From NCBI RefSeq assembly GCF_003987335.1, contig NZ_PIPK01000010.1, positions 36,964-100,963 of the forward strand: DNA of 64,000 nucleotides. The letters are read 5' to 3'. Made by a program: the position numbers and the translations under genes. A model generated the notes under the pieces. That model saw only the letters and a list, made by a program, of their open reading frames with translations, was not told the DNA's origin and did not search any database. The stretch is from Aliidiomarina maris (GTDB lineage: Bacteria; Pseudomonadota; Gammaproteobacteria; Enterobacterales; Alteromonadaceae). The stretch's first letter is position 1; each line of letters begins with the position of its first letter. Of this stretch, positions 63,956 to 64,000 are shown one piece after another.

Positions 63956-64000
63956 ATGGCACGTAAACATCGCACACGCGAGCAATGGCAACAACTTATT
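63956..64000 (+). CDS. IS66-type accessory TnpA (first 15 codons, cut by window edge)
   Basis: ATG with a strong GAGGAG site eight bases upstream opens MARKHRTREQWQQLI before the window ends. This is the usual start of IS66 family TnpA (accessory protein, xxTREQWxxLIxEQ). A second mobile element probably begins near 63905-63920 just after the truncated IS110. Its IRL could not be fixed. Confidence 0.55.
   Translation, partial: MARKHRTREQWQQLI

Noticed and set aside
1..64000. CRISPR arrays, tRNA and rRNA genes
   Set aside because: I scanned for regular direct repeats, tRNA-like cloverleaf motifs and rRNA-like stretches and saw none.

Overview
The window looks like a piece of a gammaproteobacterial chromosome, most like marine Alteromonadales of the Idiomarina/Pseudidiomarina type. 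I infer this from gene content (split secD/secF with yajC, the paired TIGR03545/TIGR03546 genes, an OsmC-YcaO fusion, a CASTOR/POLLUX-like channel, a RimK-family plus GNAT pair) and from the close resemblance of the YbiT and RibH sequences to those of enterobacteria. No rRNA, tRNA or CRISPR array was seen, so the assignment rests on protein recall alone.

1-13 kb is core, mostly on the minus strand: nusB (cut by the window edge), ribH, an exported GNAT-like protein, an acyltransferase with an internal deletion, a DUF3014 protein, yaaA, secF-secD-yajC, a sigma-54 activator with an FHA domain and two HTHs, a TRIC-type channel (plus strand), TIGR03545/TIGR03546 and hemH. 13-22 kb holds the RimK-like ATP-grasp and GNAT pair, an EAL-domain relic, a cysteine-synthase-like enzyme, a cold-shock gene with a strong promoter and long leader, the CASTOR/POLLUX-like channel and a BCCT transporter. 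21-28 kb is a phosphate island (porin, pstS, pstC, pstA, pstB, phoU) with three good Pho boxes, one before each of the porin, pstS and pstC.

28-52 kb is metabolic and accessory: an amidase lipoprotein, HAD dehalogenase, DUF924 protein, methyltransferase, D-2-hydroxyacid dehydrogenase, a membrane-anchored catalase-like peroxidase with cytochrome b561, a ParE-type toxin-antitoxin pair with a readable promoter/operator, a broken GGDEF-EAL gene, OsmC-YcaO, a broken chemotaxis receptor, a Fur-boxed TonB receptor, a linear-amide hydrolase, ybiT, dbpA, yaeQ, a matrixin-type protease and an ankyrin-like exported protein. The broken signalling genes and two genes with in-frame core deletions suggest ongoing gene loss.

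52-64 kb is a defence and mobile region: a tripartite HipBST kinase toxin system, SOS-controlled umuDC, an N-terminally eroded multi-zinc-ribbon GIY-YIG-like protein, a 27-residue membrane peptide, a Fic protein, two orphan genes, a Gabija-type GajA/GajB pair, the C-terminal scrap of a P4-like integrase, a dead IS110 transposase, and the start of an IS66-type tnpA at the window edge. The most interesting items are HipBST, Gabija and the uncharacterised genes between them.
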